A stretch of DNA of 64,000 nt, from contig OY720346.1 of NCBI GenBank assembly GCA_963082975.1, forward strand, positions 37,537,787 to 37,601,786, given 5' to 3'. The stretch's first letter is position 1. Every line of letters begins with the position of its first letter. This DNA comes from Labia minor (lineage: Eukaryota > Arthropoda > Insecta > Dermaptera > Spongiphoridae). A program made the position numbers and the translations under genes. The notes under the pieces are model-generated. The model saw only the letters and a program-made list of their open reading frames with translations, was not told the origin of the DNA and did no database searches. This document shows positions 1 through 12,028 of this stretch, one piece after another.

Positions 1-450
1 TTTTTTGCCATTCTAATTTGTCCCATTCTAGCCACTTGTCCTGCCCACCGTAGCCTTGTCGATTTTATAATTCTAACTATATCTGGAGATGCATAGAGGT
101 CATGCAATTCCTCGTTATGCAATCTTCGCCATTCCCCGGTGACCTCATCTTTCTTTGGCCCATTTCTAAATCTACTCTCGTCACCTAAGGTCATAGACCA
201 TGCCTCACACCCATATAATACAACCGGTAAAATAATTGTTTTATATATTTTAACTTTTATCCCCTTTGATAATAATTTGGATGCGATAAGCCCCTTTATT
301 CCATGATAACAGACGTTCCCGAATGTAACCTCGCTTTAAACTTCGTTATCACAGAACCTAAGTATTTAAATTTTTTTACATTTTCAAATTCTATATCTTG
401 TATATTAAGATTTTGTTTATTAATACTATTCCTCTTTGTTACTAAATACT
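1..450 (-). pseudogene. RTE-like LINE fragment (C-terminal part of reverse-transcriptase ORF)
   Basis: Read on the minus strand, this encodes broken pieces of the C-terminal part of an RTE/'CFDP2-like' non-LTR retrotransposon polyprotein. From right to left there is a segment reading NLNIQDIEFENVKKFKYLGS (the conserved FKYLG block after the RT palm), a degraded LYYMGVRHGL block (equivalent of the 'YGCEAWS' region), and a tail NGEDCITRNCMTSMHLQI followed by a decayed form of the RLRWAGHVARM motif. Several stops and frameshifts interrupt it, so it is dead. The 3' end of the element lies left of the window. The same tail recurs at about 27,997, 33,880, 40,110 and 41,190, always on the minus strand. 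The family call is from motif recognition; clade assignment is tentative. Confidence 0.75.
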
Positions 451-1150
451 GATATTAAATCTATAAATGAAAAATTTAAATCTAATAATTTTCTAGTAAA
501 TATATTCCTAGAATTTATTCGATAATGAGGGTGGGGCATAGAAATTCAAGTTACTTGAAGAATAATTGCACCCTCTCTTCTGTTGAAATGTGTAGAGAAC
601 ATTAAATGATAAGCTTTTGATTTTTTTTTTAGAATCCAATTTGTATAGAATAAATAAATAAAAATGAACACACATTTATTTATACTTAAAAAAAATATAA
701 TAAAATAAATAATAATAATAATAAGTTTAAGTCTGACATTTTAGGTCAGATAATTCTATTTATATTTGTCGTGAAAAATCTCAAGTCATAGAATTTATTT
801 ATTTATTCTGAAATGAAAAATTAAAATCCCCTCACCCTTTATATATTATTAGTCAATTTATTTCGAATTTTATTTATTTATTTATTTAGAAAATCATATG
901 AATATAAATCCATCTCATCTATATAGTTAATGTTTTTTCTTTTCTCATTTCTATTTATATTGAAACGATTTAACTTTGTCAAAAATGTCAACCCACTATT
1001 CAAGGATTCAGATTAATCGGAAGCCATCTTTTGAATTCATCATTTGTCATTATAATTATACATTTTATAAAATATATTTCACTTACAATTGGAAATCTAA
1101 ATCAGTTGATACATTAATTAAATAATCTAAATATATATATATATATCATT
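451..1150. other. AT-rich DNA, nothing recognised
   Basis: Low-complexity A/T sequence with an (AT)n run near 1126-1148. No coding signal or repeat family recognised. Confidence 0.6.
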
Positions 1151-1154
1151 ATAA

Positions 1155-1487
1155 TCCGCGGAAAACTTGGTAACCTGGTTTTCGACTACACTTTTATTGG
1201 CCAATTTATTCCATCAAGGGTTCTTTGCAGAGACCGAAATAAATGGTAGTCAGAAGTGCAATGTCCGGGTTATATGGAGGATGCATTAAAACTTTCCAGT
1301 CAAGCTCTGTTAGTTTTTGAAGGGTCATCAAAGAAGTATGTGGTCTGGCGTTGTTGTGTTTGGACCCAACACTTTTTCTATTGAGAAGAAAACAGAATCG
1401 ACTATTTGGCTAGGTTCAAAAAATTCATAGTAGTCGATTCCCTTCCAATCCCAACATAGCATTACCTTATTGGCGGCAGACATGTTT
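1155..1487 (-). pseudogene. mariner transposase fragment (C-terminal half)
   Basis: The minus strand encodes a decayed Mos1/mauritiana-like mariner transposase. It reads VMLCWDWKGIDYYEF, then a gap, then LTELDWKVLMHPPYNPDIA, and after a frameshift SDYHLFRSLQRTL. These match the known mariner blocks around the first catalytic Asp and the HPPYSPDxAPSDYHLFRSM block holding the third. The segment holding the second Asp (HQDNARPH) is missing, and stops are present. No terminal inverted repeat is recognised, so this is a fragment without mobility. Confidence 0.8.
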
Positions 1488-1489
1488 GA

Positions 1490-1913
1490 ATTAAAAATTT
1501 AAATTAAACTTTTGTCAATTGATAATTTTTTTTTGTTTATTGTTTTTTTTTTTAAAAAAAAAACACATAATCCCAAAAGGAGAAAGGGTGCGAGAGCAAC
1601 ACCGGGGACACGAACTATTCAAAATGAAATAAAAATGTAAATTAGAAACAAACAATTCCTTAGAGAGGGAGAAAGAACAGAAAACATTGTTTTTATTGCT
1701 ATGAATCCCTATCAAAATAATTCATATATTAATTTTAAATATCGTATTAAACTCACCTTCTCTTCTTTTTTAAAAAAATTATTTATATTTTATTGTTATA
1801 CTTATACATTGATTTTATATCTACAAAATATATAAAACTATTGAATATAATAAAATTACAACATATCTAAATAGTAATGGATAAAGTAATAAAGACTTAA
1901 ATTCAATTTTTAA
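1490..1913. other. AT-rich DNA, nothing recognised
   Basis: Poly-A/T tracts around 1527-1563 and simple sequence. A 66-codon reading frame here is composition-driven and has no recognisable domain. Confidence 0.6.
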
Positions 1914-1921
1914 CTTATATA

Positions 1922-2201
1922 CAGGGCCGCGACGTGGGTGCAAAGCGCCCGTGTGCAAATTTGTAAAAAGCGCCCCCTTTATCAATAGAACAATAAAAGC
2001 TTACCACTTAATTGCTATTGGCACTAATTTACACTTTATGCACAATGCTCTAATTCACAGTTTGAATATTTCTAAATAAATTAATAAATTTAAAAATATA
2101 GTCAGAATACATAAAATAAAAAAGAATGGTCAGTTTGGTGCCCCCTACACCAGGCGCCCGTGGGCAGCGCCCACCTTGCACACGTGCACGCCGCGGCCCT
2201 G
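1922..2201. mobile_element. hAT MITE with 8-bp target-site duplication
   Basis: A 280-bp non-coding element has inverted ends: the left begins CAGGGCCGCGACGTG and the right, reverse-complemented, begins CAGGGCCGCGGCGTG. It is flanked by a perfect 8-bp direct repeat, cttatata, at 1914-1921 and 2202-2209. CAGGG ends and 8-bp duplications are diagnostic of hAT transposons. The termini are GC-rich (GCGCCC blocks) and the interior is A/T-rich. The perfect target duplication suggests a fairly recent insertion. Confidence 0.9.
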
Positions 2202-2251
2202 CTTATATATATATAAATGTGTAAGCTTCAAAAAGTCATACTGTTGGCCAG

Positions 2252-3010
2252 ATGAGTCATATTTGTATCTACTGCCAGGTACTAAAGTTTAATAATGAAA
2301 CAAAAAGGATGTGTTAAGCTGGTGGAAAATTCAAATTGCCTCTAATTGATGCACTTCCAGAACCAATAAAAACTGCTGAATCTACCGCTGAACCCGAAGC
2401 ATTTCCTCTCAAACATTATGAAATGTAACTAACTTCCTTCTAAATGACATCATTTTGTTCGGATACCGTGACTGCTCAATTCATGCCAAATTTTAAAATC
2501 AAATGGCAAATATATCACAAACCTGGCTCCCTGCCTTCATTCTCAGGTAGTGACAATAAATATACTTCATTCGTGATGATAGAGATGAAGTGGATGCACG
2601 TTGTACATACCTCGTTAAGAAGAAGATCCATTATTTCGCAGTTACAGAAGCTCCTTCACGAAAGGATCAATTAGGTCTATTTTTTCAAAACGGCAATTCA
2701 TATAGTGAATAGGCATGACTTCATAGAATGTGTTTTCAGACAAAGACGGAAGGATTTAATTGTGAAGCATGAAGAGTTTAGATATTTGTGCTGCTGGATA
2801 TTTTCAGTAAAATAGTAAAAAGAGTTTTTCCACATGCACATATGCTGAAATTATACGGTACGACATCGATAAGAATTTGCATGCAGTTGTTATCAAAAAC
2901 ATGATATTCGAATTCATCATGCATGGTGGACGTGAAATCCTCTAAGCACTATCCTTGAGCCAACAGAGTTACAGGGGACGATGGATATTCTCGGTATGTG
3001 ATTTCTCATC
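2252..3010 (+). pseudogene. Helitron/Helentron N-terminal (Helitron_like_N) coding remnant
   Basis: This is a degenerate coding region of a rolling-circle transposon Rep-helicase. It opens with SHICIYCQVLKFNNETKRMC, then GGKFKLPLIDALPEPIKT, matching the CxxCxALKFxxE...GKVxLPxLxxLPEPL signature upstream of Helitron Rep domains. Next comes MPNFKIKWQIYHKPGSL, which is the Helitron 'FRIxGxIYHxxGSLLP' block. After a frameshift, DEVDARC is followed in another frame by LRRRSIISQLQKLLHE. A later piece reads VVIKNMIFEFIMHGG and TGDDGYSRY. Stops and frameshifts are frequent and the HUH and helicase domains are absent, so it is dead. It explains a possible source for the Helentron-like short repeats elsewhere in the window. 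Confidence 0.85.
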
Positions 3011-3621
3011 CATGCAACCACATAGATTAATTGAAAGTGCTTAACAAAAGCAACCACATTACATCCAATTTTCATATCCCTCGTATCTATTATTACATTG
3101 ATTGAACATCAGTCGTTTCTAATGATGCTTTTATTTATTAAACTAATGTTTCAAAATTTTGAAATTCAATATATGTATATTTGTTTCAATATCAACTTCG
3201 TGTAAGTAACCAATGGTTGAATGTTTTGAATAAAAATCAAATGACCACATTCTATGAATATCCTGTCTGAAAAATCGCTATTGTTAAAGTGGATCGCTCA
3301 TCCGATAAATAATAAGAAGAAGTAGAAGAAGAAAAAGAAAATTGTAAGATGAAAGAAAATGCGCCAGGTGAATGCTTTAAAAAGATGATTCTTTGTAATA
3401 TTTGAAGTAAATCTTGAAAACGCCCTGTTGCGCCCATTTTAGATGTTTGAAGGGATTTTTAAGTGGCTTCTGAATCGTAAAAAAGACATTCCATATATTT
3501 ATATAAATAAAAAAATACGAATAATAAAATATAAAGATTCAAGATATTGTTTATTTTTTAATAATTTATGGTTGTATTATTCTTTTACATATCAAATAAA
3601 TTTAATACTTCAACAAAAATT
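3011..3621. other. AT-rich DNA, nothing recognised
   Basis: Possibly further decay of the Helitron remnant, but no domain is readable. A purine-rich GAAGAAG tract lies at about 3311-3342. Confidence 0.4.
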
Positions 3622-4172
3622 CTGGAGTTTCTCCACTGGACTATCTCGCAAATTTGAATTGGATTAATTAACATATATTATATTTAAATTTAATTTAATT
3701 AATTAAATTATAAAATTAATAAATAATATTTATTAAACCAGCGCGTATTTGGCTCTTTGTTGGTGACACCAAGTCACATGCTGGCGCGTGATAGGCAGTC
3801 AACGTATTAAAAAACTTAAAGATATATGTTTGATAGTTATGCACATGATTAAAAATTGTATAAAACTGAAATATATATATAATTTCAGAATCGCTCAAAG
3901 TATCGGAATTAATTTTTACGGTCTTCCTGATGAGCTACATTTCTCAAAATTTGTAGTTTTCTATCAAACTGTGTATCAAATTTCATTATTCTAGCTCAAA
4001 CCGTTTTTGCGTAGTCTTGTCAATATATATATACACACATACATACACACACAGACATTTTTCTCAATCTTACTATGACTCAGGGACCTTAAAACCGTAT
4101 AAAAATATCAAAATCTTGAAATCGAAATTTTTCGTGATCGCAATACTATCTCTAGCGATATACCGCTATAGT
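3622..4172 (-). mobile_element. HEL-A repeat, copy 1 (Helentron-associated type), with internal inversion
   Basis: This is a full-length copy on the minus strand. Its left end is the 3' hairpin (ctggagtttctccac), then ACTATCTCGC. Its right end carries a degraded form of the same 10-mer region followed by an A run. Internal landmarks are the ccagcgcgt...ctggcgcg block near 3739-3790, the AGCTCAAACCGTTTTTGCG core near 3993-4013 and a (TATA/CACA) microsatellite near 4023-4056. The piece from about 3812 to 3918 runs in the opposite orientation to its flanks. No coding capacity. Confidence 0.85.
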
Positions 4173-5349
4173 AAAAAAGAAAAAAAAAATTCAAATCAGT
4201 TCAGTTTTAATTACATCTTTATTCTGTATAAAAGTTAAAGAGAGGAAATTGGAACTGAGAGAGACAGTTTATATTCCTGTTGAACTCCCCACTCCCTTTC
4301 ATGGATGGCAGTGGAGGGGAATTTTCTAAGAGAGTCAAATAATAATACTCATCTCGCTTGGGTCTGGCTAATGTATTTTTCTTCCTTTCGGAAAAGTGAA
4401 GAAAACGAGACAATGCTTAAAGCTCACACAAACAGGAGCCTACATTATTCTCATACACAACAGAGAGAGAGAGAATGACTTCCCTCCGCCCTCTCCACCA
4501 TGTCTCTCCAACATCTTCCTGCCCTTTTCTCTTTCATTTTCGCCTAATCTCCAACTCCTTAATGTGTTCTTCTTTTTGCTATCTTTATTTTTCTACAAGC
4601 TTTGTTGTTTACTTTTTTTTGTTTTAGTTCAAACAAAAACTCAGATAGCTTGATATAATTAATTATTTTATTGTTCTTCTCAGGTTTTCTCGGGGGGAAA
4701 ATCTGTATATGTTTATTCTAGACTTGAAAATTTAATAATAATAATAATAATAATTTTAATACAACTTAATTTTTAATAATAATCATAAATAACTTTGGAA
4801 TTCATAAATTAAAAAAAGAATGAATGAATAAATCGAGATGTTATATTTTATTAGGATTATTACAGAATGCCAACTCACCTGTCAGTACGGACCCAAATTC
4901 CCCATGTAGCTCTCTTTTATCTGTAAATATTTTAAAGTACGAAAATGGACAATAATAATTAATTTTAACAAAACAAAACAAAATAAATCTAATAAATCTT
5001 TAATATGCCTCTGTACTGTTATATCAATATGATAAAGACTTCTCACTACACCCAAGGATGACTTCGACCCATCACAAATTCCCCACCACCTAGAATATAT
5101 ATAGTCTTACTTGAATAAGATCGCTATTTTTTTAAATTTCTATGACGAAATAAATCAAAAAAATATAATAGATGCAGTGCACCTGCCAATCTCAACATAT
5201 TCCAACATATAATTTATAGAAGTATAACATTTAATGAGCCATGCTTTATATAATGATAATTTTTCCTCTCTTATATTATTTCACCAGGCCTAAAGAGATG
5301 TACCCGCTGTATTCCTCAATGTATTAGAATTAAATTGACACTCATTTAA
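4173..5349. other. No gene recognised
   Basis: Single-copy-looking sequence, somewhat less AT-rich at 4240-4560 with purine and pyrimidine tracts. An 85-codon frame at 4396-4653 is a pyrimidine-rich low-complexity translation (FFFLLSLFF), not a credible gene. From 4730 to 5340 the sequence is AT-rich. Confidence 0.5.
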
Positions 5350-5638
5350 TAAAAAAAAATTTCCGACTTTTGTACATCCTATGCAAGGACAGCGCCATTC
5401 AAGTCAGTTATATTAATGAGGTGTCTTATGATCCGTAGAAAGAGTTCTATCAACCTTTAGCTTGATTTTCTTGATCGGAAACGCTATCAAGTAGCTTTCC
5501 CAATGTTGATCCCGGAGGCTGGGTTGACTCCCTCCCATAGACCGCAGTTAGATAAATTCTCTTGCCAGGTCACGGGACTTGAACCCGGGATCACGAGAGT
5601 GTGGGGGTTAACATAGTTAACTAACACCCTACTATCTC
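5350..5638 (-). mobile_element. tRNA-derived SINE (SINE-1), copy 1
   Basis: On the minus strand this starts with a tRNA-like head: an A-box-like TGTTAGTTAACTATGTTAAC, then the B box CCGGGTTCAAGTCCC. It continues through a conserved body (GCGGTCTATGGGAGG, GTTGACCCA-like) to a 3' part with ACACCTCATT, GCGCTGTCCTTG and GATGTACAAAAGTC, ending in a T run. A second copy at 6925-7199 matches along the whole length, which defines the unit of about 290 bp. The intact B box shows RNA polymerase III promoter ancestry. It is a SINE rather than a tRNA gene because the body extends far past a tRNA and is repeated. Confidence 0.85.
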
Positions 5639-6924
5639 ATTTAACAAATATTTTATTTTAAAAACAAAATTTAATAAAATGGATGACACATTGAATTCAT
5701 TGACCTATGCTATTTCAGACTATAGATAGAAAGTTCTTATTTTTAATAACTACATTCCTCCAATCGTCATCCTACTCTCTTCTAAACTATTTGATTTAAT
5801 TTAAAATTAATTTATTGTAATTTAATTCAAGATAATTCATGTTTAATGAATATCAAAATAATTTCAAAAATATTTATCAAAGATGAAATCCTACACGAAA
5901 TTGTATTTTGATTAAATTTTAACTCTTCTTTTTTCTCAATCGCTGTTTCTCTTTCTCTGTGTGTGAGGTTTTAATTAATAAAGCTCGTTAATAATCTCCC
6001 CTCCTTGGATCCTCTTCATTTTCATCCATCCATCCATGAATGTTCATGTTTTTCCATTTTCTTTCCACGTATGTTCACTAACCATTTGGAATGGCCAATT
6101 CATAAACACGCCAACGATATTCAAACAACAATCTTCAGATTGCAAGTCTATTGTTCCAATGTGGGTTATTTATTATGAACGATGTTTGGACGACAACAAC
6201 CCTTGTGAATCGATGTTTATCGGCCCCAATGATTAGACCAAGTGTGCTCAATAAAATAATAATACAAAACGCCCTTGAGTTATTTTATCTAACTGTTTGC
6301 CAAATTACTCTGTTGTAATTGGCAAACAATTATTATTCAGAAAGTTGGTCTATAGAAATTACTATTCATTTATCCCTATCGTCCCCCCCCCCCTCCTCCA
6401 CACAACCTTCTCTTTAATCAACTTATTTTCTATGTGGATATATAATATATCACTAATATTAGCTGTAAATCTCAACTTCTCTGGTTAATATCATTAGAAG
6501 ATTATTGTTTATAATGGTTGTTGTTATTTGAAATATATTACTAGATTCTGTAAACTTTGGTATTAGCTTGCATAGGAGAGAGCTCCTCTGGCAGTTACAA
6601 AAATACAAACATTCAAATGTAAATACTGACCTCAATAAGCTTGTTTATATACCATACCAATGAATACCATTACAAACAAATCCCCTTTTATTACTAATAT
6701 TATTTATTAGATTCAAGAGTATAATAATCTTAACAATTTATAAAATTATCAAATACTATTTCATATTAAAAATATATAGAATTATGTATTAAAGTGCGCC
6801 CCAAACTACTTCAATTGACCCTCAACTCTTTGATATAATTATTATATATTTTTTTAAAATTATTCTATAAAATTACATAGTAACTTTAATTTAATTTTAA
6901 TATAATAAAAATTTAATAAAAATA
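5639..6924. other. No gene recognised; less AT-rich patch at 6000-6240
   Basis: Mostly AT-rich. The 6000-6240 patch has a more even composition (CCATCCATCC, GGCCAATTC, CGGCCCC) and no repeat signature. A 66-codon frame at 6036-6236 has no recognisable domain. A C homopolymer of about 11 lies near 6386. Confidence 0.4.
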
Positions 6925-7199
6925 TAGAGACGCCTCATAGAGTGTTGGTTAACTGTGTTAGCTCACATTCTTGTGTTTAAGTGCCGGTTCTGGTAAGGGG
7001 ATTTTCTCTTGTTGCGGTCTATGGGACGAAGTCAACCCATCCTACTGGATCAACATTGGGAAGCTATTTAATAATAAGTAGCGGCTCCGATTAAGAAAAT
7101 CAAGATAAAGGTTGATAGGATCCGTTCTACTGATTATAGGGCACCTCATTGATAGGTGCTGTCCTTGTGATGTACAAAAGTCAGAGGTTTTTTTTTTAT
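6925..7199 (+). mobile_element. tRNA-derived SINE (SINE-1), copy 2
   Basis: Full-length second copy of SINE-1, on the plus strand. The head TGTTGGTTAACTGTGTTAGC aligns with the A-box region. The B box is decayed to TTGTGTTTAAGTGCC. The body (GCGGTCTATGGGACG, CAACATTGGGAAGC, AAAATCAAG) and tail (GGCACCTCATT, GTGCTGTCCTTG, GATGTACAAAAGTCAGAGG, T run at 7188-7198) match copy 1. The decayed B box indicates an older insertion than copy 1. Confidence 0.85.
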
Positions 7200-7688
7200 A
7201 AAAACAATTTAATTTTCGTTATTCTTAACCACTTATATTATATAACAAGATTGCTTTAATTATTATATAGATATATTTAAAAAAAAAAAAACATGATCAA
7301 TAAAAAATTTATATAAACTAAAAGAACAAAAAAAAAATAAAGTGGAATGAAAAGTAATAAATAAAAGTTTCAACTATTTTAATCAAAAACTTTAGTCGTT
7401 TCATTTATTAATTCATAATTCATTCAAAAATAAAAATAAAAAATTCAACCAATCGATAGTTTTAATTTGTTTTGGTTTCTCATTTTAACTTTGAAATCGA
7501 GGTATAGAAAATAACATCAGCAAAAATATAAAACAATTGCAATCGGGATTCAAGCCGTAACCACACTCTGAAAATGTACGAAATACCGCAAAAAGACCTC
7601 AAATGAATATGACAACGTATTTAAAGAAAGGAAGTAGAGACCTTCAAGCCTACATAATGCATAACATGGTAGGGAAATTAGGTATAAT
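7200..7688. other. AT-rich DNA, nothing recognised
   Basis: Poly-A tracts and simple A/T sequence only. Confidence 0.6.
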
Positions 7689-7870
7689 ATACAGTACTTG
7701 GTTCACCGAGCCGCCGCTCGGTCATTAAAAAAAAATATTCCTTATTATCGGGTTTGGATGGAACTATTAATACTTAAATATACCTATTAATGCACTGAAA
7801 GACAGAAAAGTATAGCCTTTGAATATAACATAATATATATTTCGTAATTTGATTATAAAATATTATTAAA
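7689..7870 (-). mobile_element. HEL-C repeat, copy 1 (terminal fragment)
   Basis: This opens with a hairpin ACCGAGC-cgcc-GCTCGGT (about 7707-7724). It continues with the block TATTAATGCACTGAAAGACAG and AACATAATATATATTTCGT, which also follow the hairpin in the copy at 20,679. In layout it resembles the 3' end of the HEL-B family read on the minus strand. No coding capacity. Confidence 0.65.
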
Positions 7871-10404
7871 ATAAATATTTTTAATTTTATTATAACGTTT
7901 TTCTTAACTTCACTTGGCGTCTGTCTCTCTGTCTCCCTGTCTGTTCGCTCTTTTGGCAAATTGAAATCGATTTTTCATCGACTTTTTATTGAGATAGACT
8001 TTTGAAAATTTTTATGGATATTTCAATCGATCCCTAGAAGGTATAGAAGAAATATAATTGAATTATAATTAATTAATTGTAACGTTGGGCGCTTTTAGTT
8101 TTCATTTGATTTCTATGCAATTAACTTCCTTTATAGAGCTATTATTCATATATATACATATATAGCACACTAAAACACTTCATTAACAAGTAACACTATT
8201 TCTTCTAATATAATCAACCATTTTGGATTTGATTGATAATATTTTTCGATAACGTTTTTCGTTAAATATGAAACAATTAATCCATAAACTTTGTCAGGCT
8301 TATAGAAAAATTATTTTATTCTTTTTAGTCCATTGGAAAAACGTTATTTTATAAAATTTTTTTATATTTATATTGTAATATGTTAAAATATAAATAATTT
8401 ACATTTTAACATAGAACAGAAAATAAATTATTTAAGGGATTAAAGAATAAAAATAGAGAGTAAATGATTGAATATTTTAAAAATAAGACAATTTGTGGAA
8501 ATTTAAATAACTAAGAAATCAGAGGTGGAGGGGATAAGGAAGAGAGGTGGGAGGGTGTGTGAGCGACAGACACGAGCATGATGAGATGGTTAGCCTTTTG
8601 AGCGGTTAGTGAATTTTATAAAATAAAGGGTGAAATATTAAAACTGGATGCATCCGGAATTTGTAATAATAGTAAGTGATCACTTAGATTTGTTTATAAT
8701 TTATTTTGAAATTACCTTTATAATATTATTTTTTTTTCTTTTCTTTCTTTGATAAAAAATATCATAATTTATTTTTTTTTACCTCTATATTTTTTTGTAT
8801 ATTATATAAATATTATAAATAATATAATATATATATATTTATATATTGTTTTTTTTATTGTTAAATTACTTATTTTTTTTTTGTTTGTTCATGAAGATAT
8901 CATTTTTTTTTTCAAAATTCAAATACTATCCAATGCATCCTTGCGAACGTCACTTGCTTAATAATGGCTTCTGAAAGCATCCAATAATTAAGTCCAAACT
9001 CCTGCGACAACATAATAATGAAGAAAGTTGGATTTCAAAAAAATCAACATCTCAAAGTGATTCAAGTAATATCTAGTTAATTCACATTATCAGGGAGAAA
9101 AGAAAGTAGGGTAATAGTTTAGTCTAACCGATATATGATAGATTTTGATAAAAAACGTTACTGGCAGATTCTTTTTTTGATTCAAAACAAACTTTCCTTA
9201 AGCAGTATGTGGCGGTCGCTTCTAGTTTACGAGATAAAAATTATTAAAGTTTGCATATAAATCGATTGATATTTTATTTAGCTACCATGTTTTATTATTT
9301 GACCACTAGAGGGCTCCACTAATTTTCTGTTTTTATAAATTCTGTTTGGATAAAATTAATTAATAATGTTCCTATATCCATATTATGAGGCAGAGTTTAG
9401 TTTATTCTACAAAATAATTTATTTCAAATCGTCAGTGGGTTTTGTGCCTGGCCACATCTCATTTTTAATATGTAAATTCAATACACACATTTTTTGAACT
9501 TTTATTTATATGTTATCAATAAATATAATTTCTGTGAAGAAAATTTTTTGAATACCATTTTTGCATACTTTTTAAATACATTTTTTTAATAGCGACTAGC
9601 AAAAAATTTCAAATTTTAAAAAATAACTTCTCCGACTATCTCGGTCATCCCTTGTTTATACCAATACAACTTTTCTCCCAAGATCGAATAAATTGCATTC
9701 AAAACTTTCAGTCCAAAAATGAATGGATAACGTCGCGTAGTTTACTAAAAAGATTAATTTCAATATTCAATGTGTTGGTATATATATATTGTTTTGGTGC
9801 TGGAGGGGTTTTTTTCCAGTCCAATTTCTCTCTCCAATGTTTGAACAACAACTTTGATAATAATTCATAATTAGCGAATTTATTTGTTCATATGCAAATA
9901 GATGATTGGGAGAGTGTCATTTACATTGGAGAGTGTATGATTGAGTTTCGACATAGAATGAGAGTGAAAATGGATGTATGGATGTTTGAAAATTAAAATT
10001 AAAAAATAAAAAAAAAAAAAAAACTAACAAAGATACATTATAAAGTATGATTTTTTTGAACTTTTTAATTAAATTCAATAAATAATTTAAATTATATTGA
10101 ATGTTTTGGTATATAAATATATATAAGTATATATATATATAGTCAAAAAAATTGAAAGATTTTTTTAGGCAAACAATTAAATGAAATGATAATCGTTTTT
10201 TTTTTAAAAAAAAACACTCTTTGATTTAAAATATCCAAATATATTTTATATATATAAAAAAAAAATTATAATCATAAACAAATTAATGGGGGGAGGGGGG
10301 GTAGTATTATCGGCATTCAAAAAAATTTGTGTCTTCCTCATAATAAAAAAAATCGAAATAATACATTTTATGTATTTCATTTAATTCACAAAAAAATATT
10401 AAAT
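7871..10404. other. AT-rich desert
   Basis: No gene recognised. A hydrophobic 70-codon frame at 8749-8961 is a translation of T/A tracts. A short patch at 9418-9470 (TTTATTTCAAATCG ... TGGCCACATCTCATT) recurs in diverged form at 30,965-31,005 and resembles the 3' hairpin end of HEL-B. The patch at 9120-9320 (CACTAGAGGGCTCCACTA) is not AT-only but unassigned. Confidence 0.4.
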
Positions 10405-10625
10405 AGAACTATGGGTGGGCAACCAGGTGCCCGTGGAACAATTTTCAAGTTCCTGCATTCAAATTACTAAGTATTAAATTATTACAAAAAAAAAGGTAAA
10501 ATGTTTTTGCAATCAGGCTCTTAAACATTTTCGATTTTTCAATATTGCTCTAAGTATCACCACCCCTATTATATTATTTCAGAAATGTGCCCGACTATTG
10601 AAAAAAGTTGCCGACCTCTGTTGTA
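10405..10625. mobile_element. probable hAT MITE
   Basis: Left end GGGTGGGCAACCAGGTGCCCG, right end (reverse complement) CAGAGGTCGGCAAC followed by GTCGGGCAC. The shared GTSGGCAAC and GGGC blocks in inverted orientation are typical of hAT-type ends. The first bases of the left end are eroded and I cannot define a target duplication, so the boundaries are approximate. Confidence 0.5.
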
Positions 10626-11510
10626 TTGTATTATATAAAATGATAATTTTTATAATGCTAAAAAAATTTGAAATTGTAAATCTTTCCTCTTGCAAATTTG
10701 ACTTTCAGAAGTTTTAGTATTATCTTAAGCTTTTTTTATTGGTAAAGAATTTTCTACTTGTGACAGACAGCAAGGTAATTGGGTTTGCAGGCTTTGAGCA
10801 AAAAATAAAGAAAAAAATAGCAAACGTCAACGTCAAACACAGACAGACATTTATAACCATCACACTTGTTCAATAGGTAGTTTTTTACCAAGGTATTTAT
10901 TATGTACTTTTTATGATTTACTATCCTTTTATTGTTTTTAAATTAGAAAAACCCTACTATTTTATGTCCAAATCTCTTTCTATTAGAATTAAAAAGGTAG
11001 GATCGCATTTACCCCGTCATATAAAGCAAGTATGTGTTAGAACTGAAGTAAGTGCGCGAGTAAGTGTTTTTCACGAATCTCATTTAAATGAAATGATATA
11101 TTTAAAATTCAATAAAAAAATAAACAAAACGTTAATTTTTTTTTTTAATTTCCGTAGTTGGCCAAATAATTGTTTGTGGGTACTTATAAAGGTATTTTTT
11201 TAAACCTATCCGGGGAACGAATTTAAAAATTTTTAGAGAATATTTTCCAAGTTAGAAATAAATTTCTATGAACATTAACTTTAAAAAAAGAATAGTATTA
11301 TATAATTTGGAAAACTCGGTTACTCCACTTTAAAGGTACTGGCTCTGAACAGCCCTAACAATAATGTTTAACCATCGAAATAACCTATTATACTTGATAT
11401 AATCCTAGTATTATTTAGGCTAAAAGTAAAAATGGTTTTTCTAAATTTATTTGGAGACAATACATAGTCTATCAGTTTATTTAATTTTTTCAACATAAAC
11501 ATCAATTTTT
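10626..11510. other. AT-rich DNA, nothing recognised
   Basis: A 96-codon frame at 10913-11203 shows no domain and reads as A/T-biased translation. Bases 11456-11510 (ACAATACATAGTCTATCAG, CAACATAAACATCAATTTTT) are also found just upstream of HEL-A copy 4 at 26,211-26,278, so HEL-A may extend about 55 bp further left in some copies. Confidence 0.5.
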
Positions 11511-12028
11511 ACTATTACGAAAATTTTCGATGTCGAGATTTTGATGATTTTATACGTTTTGAAGGTCCCTGAGTCATTTTCACTAAGGTTGAGAAAAATG
11601 TCTGAGGGTGTATGTAGACAAGATTACGCAAACACGGTTTGAGCTAAAATAATTATTCAAATTTCGTAGTTTTCTATCAACTTTTAGAAATGTAGCTCAT
11701 TCGGAAGAGGACCATTACCTAGCACGTTTTCATTTTTTTTCCTCTAAATTGACCTTAAAAATATAATTTTTCTCATCATTAAAAATTGTATAAAACTGGT
11801 ATATATATAGAATTTCAGCTTGATTGAATCGCTGAAAGTACCGGAATTTTTTAATATGTTGACTGCAAAACACGCGCCAGCACGTGACGTGGAGCCATCA
11901 ACAAAGAGCCAAACACGCGCTGGTTTAATAAATATTATTTATTATTTATAATTTATAATTAATTAAATTTAATTTAAATATAATATATGTGATAATTAAT
12001 CCAATTCAAATTTGTGGAGACCATCCAG
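11511..12028 (+). mobile_element. HEL-A repeat, copy 2
   Basis: Nearly complete plus-strand copy. The 5' end is eroded (ACTATTACGAAAATTTTCG). It contains GAGATTTTGATG, the short (TG)n tract, GATTACGCAAACACGGTTTG (core), a CACGCGCCAGCACGTGACG block and a degraded 3' hairpin (GTGGAGACCATCCAG). Confidence 0.85.

Noticed and set aside
2444-2674. 76-codon plus-strand frame as a stand-alone small gene
   Set aside because: It is one surviving frame of the Helitron N-terminal remnant and is described there.
5350-7199. Possible tRNA genes (A and B boxes at 5.6 and 6.95 kb; also 24.1, 42.8 and 54.3 kb)
   Set aside because: No complete cloverleaf, and the units extend well beyond tRNA length and recur with tails, so they are SINEs.
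8749-8961. Hydrophobic 70-codon frame resembling a membrane protein
   Set aside because: Translation of T-rich low-complexity sequence.
10913-11203. 96-codon plus-strand frame
   Set aside because: Lys/Ile/Phe-rich composition expected of A/T-rich DNA; no family similarity recognised.
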